Positions 15,673 to 22,685 of a stretch of 22,685 nucleotides of DNA are shown here, one piece after another. A program made the translations under genes and the position numbers. The stretch comes from Alphaproteobacteria bacterium (GTDB lineage Bacteria; Pseudomonadota; Alphaproteobacteria; Rhizobiales; Aestuariivirgaceae): contig JAPLOT010000288.1 in the NCBI GenBank assembly GCA_026400595.1, positions 1-22,685 on the forward strand, given 5' to 3'. Below the pieces are notes generated by a model, which saw only the letters and a program-made list of their open reading frames with translations, did no database searches and was not told where the DNA came from. Position 1 is the first letter of the stretch. Every line of letters starts with the position of its first letter.

Positions 15673-16436
15673 GGCTTCACGGCCTCGACACGCAGGCGGA
15701 CATAATCGGCCGTCCACTTGCTGTTGCCGTCGCAAAGCGCAGGGCGAAGCAGTTCGACAGTCTCGTGGAGGGCGTCATCGGCCTGCGGACCGAACTGCGC
15801 GAAGAACGGCGCCCGGAAGAGCTTGAGCCATTCTGCCATGCCGGTCGGCAGGTCGGTTGGTCTGGGAAAGAGTCCGATGCGACGCAGGCCGAAGCCATGC
15901 GAGGCCAGCAGCGCGCCATAGATTTCGGGCGACGGAAAGTACCAGGGCGCCGCAATGGTGATGTCGCCCCCGCGCCGCAGGCCGACGGCGCGCATGGCGG
16001 TGACGATGGCCGCAACGTTCCCGTGGCCGCCGAACTCCGCGACAAAGCGCCCGCCCGGGCGCAGCGCACGCCAGACCCCGGTTGTCACCGCCGCGGCATC
16101 GGTCATCCAGTGCAGTGCCGCATTGGAGAATACGGCATCGAATTCGGAGTCGAAGGTCAGCCTCTGCCCGTCCATCAGCCGGGCATCGACGCCGCGCGCC
16201 TGCGCCGCCGTGACGAAATCCGGGCTGGAATCGACCCCGATCACATCGACGCCGCGCGCCATGAGATCTTCCGCGATCACGCCGTCACCGCATCCGAGGT
16301 CGAGAATGCGCTCGCCGGGCCGGGGCGCCAGCCATTCCATCACCGCTACCGACAGATCGGAGACGAAACGGGCATGGGTCTGGTAGCTGCTCGCCGACCA
16401 ATCCTGGTCGTGCGCCGTCCGAAGTTTTGCGGACAT
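15669..16436 (-). CDS. Class I SAM-dependent methyltransferase
   Basis: This 255-residue cytoplasmic protein starts at ATG 16436, which overlaps the mlaD stop (TGATG on the minus strand); a GTG three bases upstream is less likely. The SAM-binding motif I is ILDLGCGDG (44-52), followed by the acidic residue D69 in VIGVDSS, and FDAVFSNAALHWM as motif II. The later LRPGGRFVAEFGG is typical of the fold. It resembles trans-aconitate methyltransferase-like and BioC-like enzymes, but the substrate cannot be read from the sequence. Both ends overlap neighbouring genes (mlaD upstream, DUF2155 downstream), so its translation is coupled to an envelope cluster. The peptide ARGVD occurs twice close together (MARGVDVIG and QARGVDARL). 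Confidence 0.88.
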   Translation of the reverse strand: MSAKLRTAHDQDWSASSYQTHARFVSDLSVAVMEWLAPRPGERILDLGCGDGVIAEDLMARGVDVIGVDSSPDFVTAAQARGVDARLMDGQRLTFDSEFDAVFSNAALHWMTDAAAVTTGVWRALRPGGRFVAEFGGHGNVAAIVTAMRAVGLRRGGDITIAAPWYFPSPEIYGALLASHGFGLRRIGLFPRPTDLPTGMAEWLKLFRAPFFAQFGPQADDALHETVELLRPALCDGNSKWTADYVRLRVEAVKP

Positions 16437-16912
16437 CACTGAGCCTGCGGTTCGCTGGGCTGGCCGGTGCTCGACTTGTCGAACATGGCCTGGCTGATCA
16501 GCGACCAGATGTCGACGGCGCCTTGCGTGTTGGAGATCGGCTCGCCGTCGGCCAGCTTTACCTCCGAGCCGCCCTGCTCGAGCGCGATGAATTTCGAACC
16601 CAGAAGCCCTTCGGCCGTGACCTTGGCCGCCGAGTCGTCCGTGAGTTGCAGCGCAGGGTCGATCTGCAGCACGACCTTGGCCATATAGTTCTCGGGATTG
16701 AGAGTCATGTCGACGACCGTCCCGACCTTGACGCCCGCCATGCGGACATCGGTACCGACATTGACCCCTTCTGCATTGTCGAACTCCGCAACGAGTCTAT
16801 AGCCCGAAGCGGTCGCCCCCCTGTCGGAGACCTGGTAGGCATAGATGAAGAAGCCCACGGCAATGGCGATGACGGCCGCGCCGATCAGGGTCTCCACCAT
16901 TGAACTCTTCAT
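16436..16912 (-). CDS. mlaD: MlaD-type MCE-domain phospholipid transport protein
   Basis: MlaD is the periplasmic, membrane-anchored substrate-binding subunit of the Mla system that moves phospholipids between outer and inner membranes. It has 158 residues from ATG 16912, with GGAG about 8 bases upstream; an in-frame ATG four codons later is possible. One N-terminal membrane helix (about 8-26) is followed by a single MCE domain (about 38-117): YRLVAEFDNAEGVNVGTDVRMAGVKVGTV, then TAEGLLGSKFIALEQGG. The C-terminal tail is Ser/Gln/Pro-rich. The ATPase and permease genes (mlaF, mlaE) are not in the window, so the operon is split in this genome. Confidence 0.93.
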   Translation of the reverse strand: MKSSMVETLIGAAVIAIAVGFFIYAYQVSDRGATASGYRLVAEFDNAEGVNVGTDVRMAGVKVGTVVDMTLNPENYMAKVVLQIDPALQLTDDSAAKVTAEGLLGSKFIALEQGGSEVKLADGEPISNTQGAVDIWSLISQAMFDKSSTGQPSEPQAQ

Positions 16913-16974
16913 TGCGCGGTCTCCGGTTTGCGTCCGCGACGACTAGCGCCGCACAGGTGCCAAATTGTGGCGCA

Positions 16975-17373
16975 TCATTCGGGCCTCCAGGCCTGGTAGT
17001 CGGGCGCGGGCACGGCCGGCCGGCCAGAACCGACGATGCTTCCTGGAGGCCGATAGGCCTGCGGCGTTCCGGTCAGGTTGGGTTGGTGAGGCTTCTGCCA
17101 CTCGCGCGGCCGGTAGTCGCCCGATGGCGGTTGCGCATCGCGGTGATGCATCCAGCCATGCCAGCCAGGCGGGATCGCAGACGCCTCCGAGTAGCCGTTG
17201 TACACCACCCAGCGATGTTCCGGAATCGAGTCGGGGATTGCCGACTTTGCGCGGTAATAGCGATTGCCGAATTCATCGGTGCCGACGAACTCCCCCTTGC
17301 GCCAGATGGCGAAGCGGGTGTTGAGCGTCTCGCCATTCCACCAGGTGAAGAGCTGTTTCAGGAACTTGATCAT
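16975..17373 (-). CDS. NDUFA12-family complex I accessory subunit
   Basis: These 132 residues match the bacterial relatives of mitochondrial NDUFA12 (B17.2): an N-terminal FLKQLFTWWNGETLNTRFAIWRKGEFVGTDEFGNRYYR, then HRWVVYNGYSEASAIPPGWHGWMHH, and a Pro-rich tail ending in PDYQAWRPE. The family is a supernumerary subunit or assembly factor of NADH:ubiquinone oxidoreductase in alphaproteobacteria and mitochondria, which is one reason I place the organism there. No other complex I gene is in the window. The ribosome binding site is weak. A 62-base gap separates it from mlaD and 78 bases from the DedA-PAP2 gene. Confidence 0.94.
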   Translation of the reverse strand: MIKFLKQLFTWWNGETLNTRFAIWRKGEFVGTDEFGNRYYRAKSAIPDSIPEHRWVVYNGYSEASAIPPGWHGWMHHRDAQPPSGDYRPREWQKPHQPNLTGTPQAYRPPGSIVGSGRPAVPAPDYQAWRPE

Positions 17374-17451
17374 GTCGGGTCCGCGACTAGCATGAAATCG
17401 CGGCGGAATATGGCGGATGCGGGCGGCGGCGTCCAGCCCAGAAACGGCCGG

Positions 17452-19467
17452 TCATGGCGCGGCAATGACGAGGTCCCGCGGCATTCCGCCCGGCTCCTGA
17501 CGCAGCATCACACGCAATCCCTCGGCCTGCGCCAGCACCGCGCGAAAGGCGGCGAGATCGGCCTCCTGAACGGGCAGCTGCAAGGGGATGACGAAGAGGC
17601 GCCACCCGGTTGGCAAGGCTTCCCGGGTCAGGGTGACGAGATAGAGATGCCGGTCGGCATCGCCCTGTTTGATGGCGAATTCGCTCTTGTAGGCCCGAAC
17701 CACGAGGCGCTGGCCGCTGCCATCGCCGGCATCGCGAATCAGCGTGAGTCGCGCCTTCAGCCCTTCATGCAGCGAAGGTCTGGGGGCAAGGTCGTCGAGC
17801 TGGGCATCAACGTTCAAGTAGTGAATGCTTTCGCGCCAGGTCCAGCGGCTCGTCTCCTGCCAGCCCGCCCCCGAGAAGGCGGCCGCGAGGCGGTCGATGT
17901 CGCCGGCATATTGGGCCACGAAGGGCTCCGGCTTGCGGCCGCCGCCCAGATCGATGCGATGATCGGGAAGCCGGCGCCATCCGGCGCCCTCCCATTCCGT
18001 TGCCGGCAGAACAATGGTCTGGCGGGCGGGTCCATAGAACTGTTCGGCCCGGACAAAGCCGGTGGAGACATGGAAGGCACCGGCCGCCAGAAAGATGATG
18101 AAGGCCGCGCCCATGAGCCCCAGCGCCCGGATGCGCCGGGGCGGCACGGCTTCGATGACAACACCGTAGACGGCGGCCATGACGGCGCCGAAGAGCATGC
18201 CCCCGAGAACATCGGATAGCCAGTGAACACCGAGGTAGACGCGCGAATAGGCAATGGCGATCACCATCAGCCCGCAGCTGGCATAGACGACGGCCCTGCC
18301 CCAGCGCCCCATGGAATGACTGACCAGTACCGCCAGCACGCCGAAGGTGAGTGCAGCCATGGTGGCATGGCCTGACGGGAAGCTGTAACCTTCGGCGCCC
18401 TGGTAGAGTTCGATCGGCCGGGCCCGCTGGATGAGGGTCTTCATGATGGGCACGAAGATCTTGCCGGCGAGGATGACGGCCGCCGCCGCCAGCGCCGCGC
18501 GGTAGGAGCGGTGCCAGACCAGCCACGCCACGATGGCGATCGCCAGTGCGCTGATCACCAGCCCGTCGCCCAGCATGGTGATGGCAATCATGAGTTCGTC
18601 GGCCGGCGTGTTGCGCATCTCCTGCATGAGGTTGAAGACCGACACATCCATGTTGGACACGGCGTCGCCCGACGCGAAGTGGACGATCATGTTGGCGACC
18701 GCAATCAGCCCGGTGATGATGATGGCCGCGAACAGCACCAGCAGCGCCGAACGCGGATTCTCGGGCGCAGCCGCGCGCGCGAAGCGCTGCATCGAACGGT
18801 TGTCGAAGCCGGCGGCCCAGGCCGAAACGCGCGAGAGCGTGCGGTTGAGAACGGGTGTGAGGCCGGCGGCGGCCAGCCGGATGATGTAGCCCCCCACGGC
18901 CAGCAGGACGAGCAGCACGAGCAGCACGAAGAGCAACCGTCCGCTCAGTTCGCCGGCAAAGGCGAGGCCCTGTCCGATCAACACGCCCGGCAGGATATGG
19001 GCGGCGCCCCAGACAATGGCCGAGGAGACATTCACGACCAGGAAGTAGAGTTCCTTCATGCCGAACATGCCGACGATGCCGGGCACCACCGACTTCACGC
19101 CAGGCACGAAGCGGCCGATGGCGATGCTCTTGCCGCCATGCTGGCGCACGAAGTCTTCGCCGCGCGCCACCAACTGCGGATAGCGGCTCAGCGGCCACAT
19201 GGTCTTCAGGCTCTCGCCGAAGAACCGGCCGGCCCAGAAGGACACCTGGTCGCCAAGAATCGCGCCGATTGTCGTGGCCGCCAGCACCGGCCAGAACGCG
19301 AGATGTCCGGTCCCCACCAGAATGCCGGCACCCACCAGGATGGCCGTCGACGGCACGAAGAGCCCGATGATCAGCAGGGCTTCTCCGAAGGCAATCAGGA
19401 AGACGATGGCAAGGGCCCATCCGGGATGGGCCGCAAAGAAATCCAGATAGGGCTGAATATAGTCCAT
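17452..19467 (-). CDS. DedA-PAP2-LssY_C fusion membrane protein
   Basis: This 671-residue inner-membrane protein joins three modules. Residues about 1-200 are a DedA (SNARE-associated/VTT) domain, with FGEALLIIGLFVPST, GDQVSFWAGRFFG and the conserved GRFVPGVKSVVPGIVGM. Residues about 240-440 are a PAP2 lipid phosphatase with all three motifs: K343-x6-R350-P351, P364-S-G-H367, and S408-R-x5-H415 with D419. After a further helix, residues about 470-671 form an extramembrane LssY_C-like domain. DedA proteins include undecaprenyl-phosphate and phospholipid translocases, and PAP2 enzymes dephosphorylate undecaprenyl-PP or phosphatidate, so a combined lipid-carrier recycling role is plausible inference. 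The name LssY comes from a Legionella protein secretion locus, but no secretion genes are near. There is no clear Shine-Dalgarno; a short inverted repeat (GGGTT/AACCC, 19470-19487) lies just upstream. Confidence 0.92.
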   Translation of the reverse strand: MDYIQPYLDFFAAHPGWALAIVFLIAFGEALLIIGLFVPSTAILVGAGILVGTGHLAFWPVLAATTIGAILGDQVSFWAGRFFGESLKTMWPLSRYPQLVARGEDFVRQHGGKSIAIGRFVPGVKSVVPGIVGMFGMKELYFLVVNVSSAIVWGAAHILPGVLIGQGLAFAGELSGRLLFVLLVLLVLLAVGGYIIRLAAAGLTPVLNRTLSRVSAWAAGFDNRSMQRFARAAAPENPRSALLVLFAAIIITGLIAVANMIVHFASGDAVSNMDVSVFNLMQEMRNTPADELMIAITMLGDGLVISALAIAIVAWLVWHRSYRAALAAAAVILAGKIFVPIMKTLIQRARPIELYQGAEGYSFPSGHATMAALTFGVLAVLVSHSMGRWGRAVVYASCGLMVIAIAYSRVYLGVHWLSDVLGGMLFGAVMAAVYGVVIEAVPPRRIRALGLMGAAFIIFLAAGAFHVSTGFVRAEQFYGPARQTIVLPATEWEGAGWRRLPDHRIDLGGGRKPEPFVAQYAGDIDRLAAAFSGAGWQETSRWTWRESIHYLNVDAQLDDLAPRPSLHEGLKARLTLIRDAGDGSGQRLVVRAYKSEFAIKQGDADRHLYLVTLTREALPTGWRLFVIPLQLPVQEADLAAFRAVLAQAEGLRVMLRQEPGGMPRDLVIAAP

Positions 19468-19535
19468 GCGGGTTGGAGGCTTAACCCAGTCACGGTTTTC
19501 CGCAAAGCGGCTTGATCATGGCACGGCGCCGTTGG

Positions 19536-19769
19536 TCAGTTTTCCGGGCAGCCGTGCCGCGCGAGCGGAATCTGTTCGTAGGCATTGGCCGACGCCTGTT
19601 CCTCGCTCACCGGGCAAGCGCGACTCGGGAGCGGCTTGGCGTGGGGAGCCGCCTGCATGAAGGCCTTGGCATAGGGATCGTCGGCAAAGGCATCGTCATG
19701 GCCTTCCCAGTTCATGGCCACTGCCGGCCTGGCGACGAGCAGCATCGCGATGATCAGCACGCTTCGCAT
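19536..19769 (-). CDS. Small secreted protein with two cysteines, function unknown
   Basis: A 77-residue protein starts at ATG 19769. I choose it over the upstream frame opening at 19832 because it begins directly with a signal peptide (MRSVLIIAMLLVARPAVA). The mature part of about 59 residues is MNWEGHDDAFADDPYAKAF..., with Pro-rich APHAKPLPSRACP and a final HGCPEN. C52 and C74 may form a disulfide. The pattern WEGHDD...PLPS..CP...EQIPL...C seems familiar from small hypothetical proteins of Hyphomicrobiales, though I cannot confirm this without a search. It is co-oriented with, and 68 bases upstream of, the DedA-PAP2 gene. No function can be assigned. Confidence 0.65.
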   Translation of the reverse strand: MRSVLIIAMLLVARPAVAMNWEGHDDAFADDPYAKAFMQAAPHAKPLPSRACPVSEEQASANAYEQIPLARHGCPEN

Positions 19770-20068
19770 GATTCTGAGCCTAACAGCTTGTTCCGGCCCC
19801 GGCGACTCACGTTCTCCTGATCGCCGATGCAATCAGAGCGCACCCTTGCTCAATGCTTGCCCTCATGGCGGGAAACACGATCCTATCAACAGACATCTTC
19901 CGCGCCCGATCTTAACGGGCCCTTTACCATGGTCTAAGACCGCGAGCAGAATCGCGGCGGCCCTATCGGATTCGTGTCCCAAGGCAAGCCCTGATCGCCC
20001 GGATCGAGGGTTTTCGCCTAAGGCCACGAAACTCTTGAGCTTCACCCGAGAATCGGATCGACTATGGG

Positions 20069-20077
20069 TTATCCACA
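20069..20077 (+). promoter_or_regulatory. DnaA-box match
   Basis: TTATCCACA is a perfect match to the consensus DnaA box, about 60 bases upstream of the nrdJ -35. DnaA binding at nrd promoters is known from E. coli nrdAB. A single box does not make an origin, and no other strong box or origin gene is near. Confidence 0.5.
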
Positions 20078-20095
20078 TCCCGCGTCAAGCTGTGG

Positions 20096-20111
20096 ACACA
20101 AGATATTGTGG
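20096..20111 (+). promoter_or_regulatory. NrdR box 1
   Basis: ACACAAGATATTGTGG matches the NrdR repressor box pattern ACACWATATATWGTGT at 14 of 16 positions and contains the perfect inverted repeat CACAA-GATA-TTGTG. NrdR is the ATP/dATP-sensing repressor of ribonucleotide reductase genes, and nrdJ lies directly downstream. Confidence 0.8.
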
Positions 20112-20126
20112 TAAGCTTTCGTTAAC

Positions 20127-20142
20127 ACACTAGCCATTGACG
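20127..20142 (+). promoter_or_regulatory. NrdR box 2 (degenerate), overlapping the -35
   Basis: ACACTAGCCATTGACG keeps the left half-site ACACTA and the ATTG of the right half but matches only 10 of 16 positions. It starts exactly 31 bp after box 1, the three-turn spacing usual for paired NrdR boxes, and it covers the promoter -35. Confidence 0.55.
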
Positions 20143-20165
20143 ACGCGACCCCGTCTGTTCTATCT
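20137..20165 (+). promoter_or_regulatory. nrdJ promoter
   Basis: TTGACG (20137-20142), a 17-base spacer and CTATCT (20160-20165) match the alphaproteobacterial housekeeping promoter pattern (TTGAC-N17-CTATAT) very well. Transcription should start near 20172, giving a leader of about 180 nt. Confidence 0.65.
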
Positions 20166-20186
20166 TTTTCCTTAAGGCTGCGGGGT

Positions 20187-20328
20187 GGAGACAAGAGCCA
20201 AAAGGCTCCTCCAAGTTGGATACTTCACAAGAAGAGCCGATCGACCGGGGACGGCTATTCCCGGACAGGTGTGTGTCGTTGAACGCAGGTGGAGAGGCCT
20301 CGCGGGCGTTGAATCATGCGTCCGCGAG
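20187..20328 (+). ncRNA. Structured 5' leader of nrdJ
   Basis: Three hairpins can form after the predicted start. The first pairs GGAG/CTCC outside and GAGCC-AAAA-GGCTC inside (20187-20212). The second pairs CCGGG with CCCGG (20245-20264). The third pairs CTCGCGG (20299-20305) with CCGCGAG (20322-20328), ending about 13 bases before the ribosome binding site (GAGGG, 20341-20345). No cobalamin riboswitch signature is seen. Function unknown. Confidence 0.4.
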
Positions 20329-20354
20329 CAACAATTGGAAGAGGGAAGAAGAAG

Positions 20355-22685
20355 ATGCGCATCGATCGCCGGTTCACCAAACAGGGCCAGGACGGCTACG
20401 CGGGACTCGAGTTCCGCAAGGCCGTCAGCGAGATCAAGAATCCGGACGGGTCTGTGGTGTTCCGCCAGGAGAACATCGAGGTGCCGGCCTCGTGGAGCCA
20501 GGTCGCGACCGACATCCTCGCCCAGAAGTATTTCCGCAAGGCGGGCGTCCCGGCGATTCTGAAGCGCGTGGAAGAGAACAGCGTTCCCTCCTGGCTGTGG
20601 CGTTCGGAAGCGGATGAGGAAGCGCTGGCGGCACTGCCCGAGAAGGAGCGAATCATCGGCGAGCGCTCGTCCAAGGACGTGTTCAACCGTCTTGCCGGCA
20701 CATGGACCTATTGGGGCTGGAAGGGAGGCTATTTCGACAGCGAGGAAGACGCACGCGCCTTCTATGACGAGATGTGCTTCATGCTGGCCGAACAGATGTG
20801 CGCGCCCAACAGCCCGCAGTGGTTCAATACCGGCCTGCACTGGGCCTATGGAATCGATGGCCCGGGCCAGGGCCACTACTATGTCGACTTCCAGACCGGC
20901 AAGCTGACCAAGTCCAAGTCGGCTTACGAGCATCCCCAGCCGCATGCCTGCTTCATTCAGTCCATCGCCGACGATCTCGTCAACGAGGGCCGCATCATGG
21001 ATCTGTGGGTGCGCGAGGCCCGGCTCTTCAAGTATGGCTCGGGCACCGGCTCCAACTTCTCCCATCTGCGCGGCGAGAACGAGAAGCTCTCGGGCGGCGG
21101 CCGCTCTTCGGGCCTGATGAGCTTCCTCAAGATCGGCGACCGCGCGGCGGGCGCCATCAAGTCGGGCGGCACCACGCGCCGCGCCGCCAAGATGGTGGTG
21201 GTCGACGTCGATCATCCGGACATCGAAGACTATGTGGACTGGAAGGTGAAGGAGGAGCAGAAGGTTGCAGCCCTCGTCACCGGCTCGAAGATCGTCAAGA
21301 AGCACCTGACCGCCGTGATGAAGGCCTGCGTGAACTGCGAGGGTCCCGGCGGCGACTGCTACGAGATCGAGAAGAATCCCGCCCTCAAGCGCGCCGTCAA
21401 GGACGCCCGCAAGGCACTGGTTTCCGACAACCTCATCAAGCGGGTCATCCAGTTCGCGCGCCAGGGCTATACCGAGATCGCCTTCGATACCTACGACACC
21501 GACTGGGACGGCGAGGCCTATCGCACCGTTTCCGGCCAGAACTCCAACAATTCGGTGCGGGTCACCGACGAATTCCTGCGCGCCATCGAGACCGATGGCG
21601 ACTGGAACCTCACCGCGCGCCTGAATGGCAAGGTGACCAAGACCCTCAAGGCGCGGGAACTCTGGGACAAGATCGGCTATGCTGCCTGGGCCTCGGCCGA
21701 TCCGGGCATCCAGTTCCATTCGACCATCAACGATTGGCACACATGCCCGGCCTCGGGCGAGATCCGGGCCTCGAACCCCTGCTCGGAATACATGTTCCTC
21801 GACGACACGGCCTGCAACCTGGCTTCGCTGAACCTGCTGCGGTTCCGCAATGTCGAGACCGGCGCCTTCGACATCGCGGGCTTCGAGCATGGCGTGCGGC
21901 TGTGGACCATCGTACTGGAAATCTCGGTGATGATGGCGCAGTTCCCGTCGAAGGAGATCGCCCGTCTCTCCTACGAGTTCCGCACACTCGGCCTGGGCTT
22001 CGCCAATATCGGCGGCCTGCTCATGACCTCCGGCATTCCCTATGACAGCCACGAGGGCCGCGCCATCTGCGGTGCCATCTCGGCCATCATGACGGGCGTG
22101 TCCTATGCCACTTCGGCCGAGATGGCCAAGGAGCTTGGCCCCTTCCCCGGCTTCCCGAAGAATCGCGACCACATGCTGCGGGTGATGCGCAACCATCGCC
22201 GCGCCGCCTATGGCGCCGCCGTGGGCTACGAGAACGTCCGCACCGCACCCGTTCCGCTCGACGATGCCAGCCTCAAGGACAAGGCGCTGGCCGCGGCCGC
22301 GCGCAAGGCCTGGGACCTCGCCGTCTCGCTGGGCGAGGCGCATGGCTATCGCAATGCCCAGGCCACGGTCATCGCGCCCACCGGCACGATCGGCCTCGTC
22401 ATGGACTGCGATACCACTGGCATCGAACCCGACTTCGCGCTGGTGAAGTTCAAGAAGCTGGCCGGCGGCGGCTACTTCAAGATCATCAACCAGGCCGTGC
22501 CCGAGGCGCTCCGTTCGCTGGGCTATGACCAGGCCCAGATCGAGAAGATCATCGGCTATGCCGTGGGCCATGGCACGCTGCAGGACTCGCCCGCCCTGAA
22601 CCATGCGCAGCTGCGCGCCAAGGGCTTCGGCGATGCCCAGATCGAGAAGATCGAGGCGGGCCTCGCCTCGGCCTTCGACATCAAG
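20355..22685 (+). CDS. nrdJ: Adenosylcobalamin-dependent (class II) ribonucleotide reductase, N-terminal part
   Basis: NrdJ reduces ribonucleotides to deoxyribonucleotides with a thiyl radical made from coenzyme B12, with or without oxygen. The gene starts at ATG 20355, after GAGGG, and runs 777 codons in frame to the right edge, so the C-terminal part is missing; relatives are about 1,200 residues or more. Visible catalytic features are C199 (HACFIQS), the first Cys of the redox pair, and N474-P-C476-S-E478, holding the radical-site Cys and conserved Asn/Glu. Also typical are FKYGSGTGSNFSHLRG, LSGGGRSSGLMSF, SGGTTRRAAKMVV and ATVIAPTGTIG. An insertion holds CVNCEGPGGDC, a feature I recall from alphaproteobacterial NrdJ. 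Upstream NrdR boxes point to repression when dNTPs are sufficient. No nrdAB or nrdEF genes are in the window. Confidence 0.97.
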   Translation, partial: MRIDRRFTKQGQDGYAGLEFRKAVSEIKNPDGSVVFRQENIEVPASWSQVATDILAQKYFRKAGVPAILKRVEENSVPSWLWRSEADEEALAALPEKERIIGERSSKDVFNRLAGTWTYWGWKGGYFDSEEDARAFYDEMCFMLAEQMCAPNSPQWFNTGLHWAYGIDGPGQGHYYVDFQTGKLTKSKSAYEHPQPHACFIQSIADDLVNEGRIMDLWVREARLFKYGSGTGSNFSHLRGENEKLSGGGRSSGLMSFLKIGDRAAGAIKSGGTTRRAAKMVVVDVDHPDIEDYVDWKVKEEQKVAALVTGSKIVKKHLTAVMKACVNCEGPGGDCYEIEKNPALKRAVKDARKALVSDNLIKRVIQFARQGYTEIAFDTYDTDWDGEAYRTVSGQNSNNSVRVTDEFLRAIETDGDWNLTARLNGKVTKTLKARELWDKIGYAAWASADPGIQFHSTINDWHTCPASGEIRASNPCSEYMFLDDTACNLASLNLLRFRNVETGAFDIAGFEHGVRLWTIVLEISVMMAQFPSKEIARLSYEFRTLGLGFANIGGLLMTSGIPYDSHEGRAICGAISAIMTGVSYATSAEMAKELGPFPGFPKNRDHMLRVMRNHRRAAYGAAVGYENVRTAPVPLDDASLKDKALAAAARKAWDLAVSLGEAHGYRNAQATVIAPTGTIGLVMDCDTTGIEPDFALVKFKKLAGGGYFKIINQAVPEALRSLGYDQAQIEKIIGYAVGHGTLQDSPALNHAQLRAKGFGDAQIEKIEAGLASAFDIK

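Larger units (their letters stand above)
19770..20354. other. 585-base spacer upstream of nrdJ
   Basis: No credible gene is seen here. Near 19912-19926 there is TTAA-N7-TTTA, one base from the CtrA pattern TTAA-N7-TTAA. Two small palindromes follow: GGTCT-A-AGACC (19931-19941) and CGCGA-GCAGAA-TCGCG (19941-19956). GANTC (CcrM-type) sites occur at 19770, 19949, 19969, 20050 and 20311. The DnaA, NrdR, promoter and leader elements listed separately occupy 20069-20328. Confidence 0.6.

Noticed and set aside
16184..16260. 17-bp direct repeat (CATCGACGCCGCGCGCC, 60 bases apart)
   Set aside because: Both copies lie in the methyltransferase gene and encode the same short peptide ARGVD; no sign of a mobile or regulatory element.
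20061..20111. Replication origin at the DnaA box
   Set aside because: Only one strong box, no AT-rich unwinding region or origin-linked genes (dnaA, hemE, parAB) nearby.
20172..20354. Cobalamin riboswitch before nrdJ
   Set aside because: The leader lacks the GCCACTG B12 box and the other conserved core segments, so I call it only a structured leader.
20172..22604. 810-codon minus-strand frame opposite nrdJ
   Set aside because: Antisense to a strongly conserved class II reductase; no domain signature.
1..22685. Mobile elements, CRISPR arrays, tRNA or rRNA genes
   Set aside because: No transposase, regular spaced repeats, terminal inverted repeats or RNA gene signatures were seen on either strand.

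Overview
The window is a stretch of high-GC bacterial chromosome that reads as an alphaproteobacterium, most likely of the order Hyphomicrobiales (Rhizobiales). The support is family content and gene order rather than any taxonomic marker: an NDUFA12-type complex I accessory protein, a DUF2155 protein, a cobalamin-dependent class II ribonucleotide reductase, an RNase E with a long acidic insert in its S1 domain and a C-terminal GWW peptide, and the order amiC-mrcA-prfB divergent from rne. Genus and species cannot be read from it. Almost every base is ordinary core genome; I see no insertion sequence, prophage, CRISPR array, tRNA or rRNA.

Layout. (1) 1-615, minus: N-terminal 205 codons of a Rieske oxygenase that runs off the left edge. 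(2) 816-1633, plus: a small secreted PepSY-like protein translationally coupled to a four-helix b-type cytochrome. (3) 1634-6713, minus: amiC (cell-wall amidase), mrcA (penicillin-binding protein 1A) and prfB (release factor 2). prfB carries the classical programmed +1 frameshift. mrcA carries an in-frame UAG just after its KTGT motif, at a place where the family has Trp. (4) 6714-7245: a 532-base divergent spacer with a probable rne promoter and a series of stem-loops that would form a long rne leader. (5) 7246-15223, plus: rne, a periplasmic M48 metalloprotease with TPRs, a DsbA/ScsC-like thiol oxidoreductase, aroQ, accB, accC and aat. (6) 15220-19769, minus: a co-oriented run of a small secreted protein, a DedA-PAP2-LssY_C fusion, NDUFA12, mlaD, a SAM methyltransferase and DUF2155, with start/stop overlaps between the last three. 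(7) 19770-20354: a 585-base regulatory region. (8) 20355-22685, plus: nrdJ, running off the right edge.

How they work together. Blocks 3-5 join wall synthesis (AmiC, PBP1A), translation termination (RF2) and RNA turnover (RNase E). The aroQ-accB-accC-aat run links the shikimate pathway, the first step of fatty-acid synthesis and N-end-rule tagging. Block 6 is mainly envelope and membrane functions plus a respiratory complex I factor.

The most informative non-coding piece is upstream of nrdJ. It has a good alphaproteobacterial sigma-70 promoter (TTGACG-17-CTATCT), a strong NrdR-like box, a second degenerate box exactly 31 bp downstream that covers the -35, and a perfect DnaA-box match further upstream. 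I do not see a wholly new multi-gene system here. The best leads are the amber codon in mrcA, the nrdJ control region and the structured rne leader.
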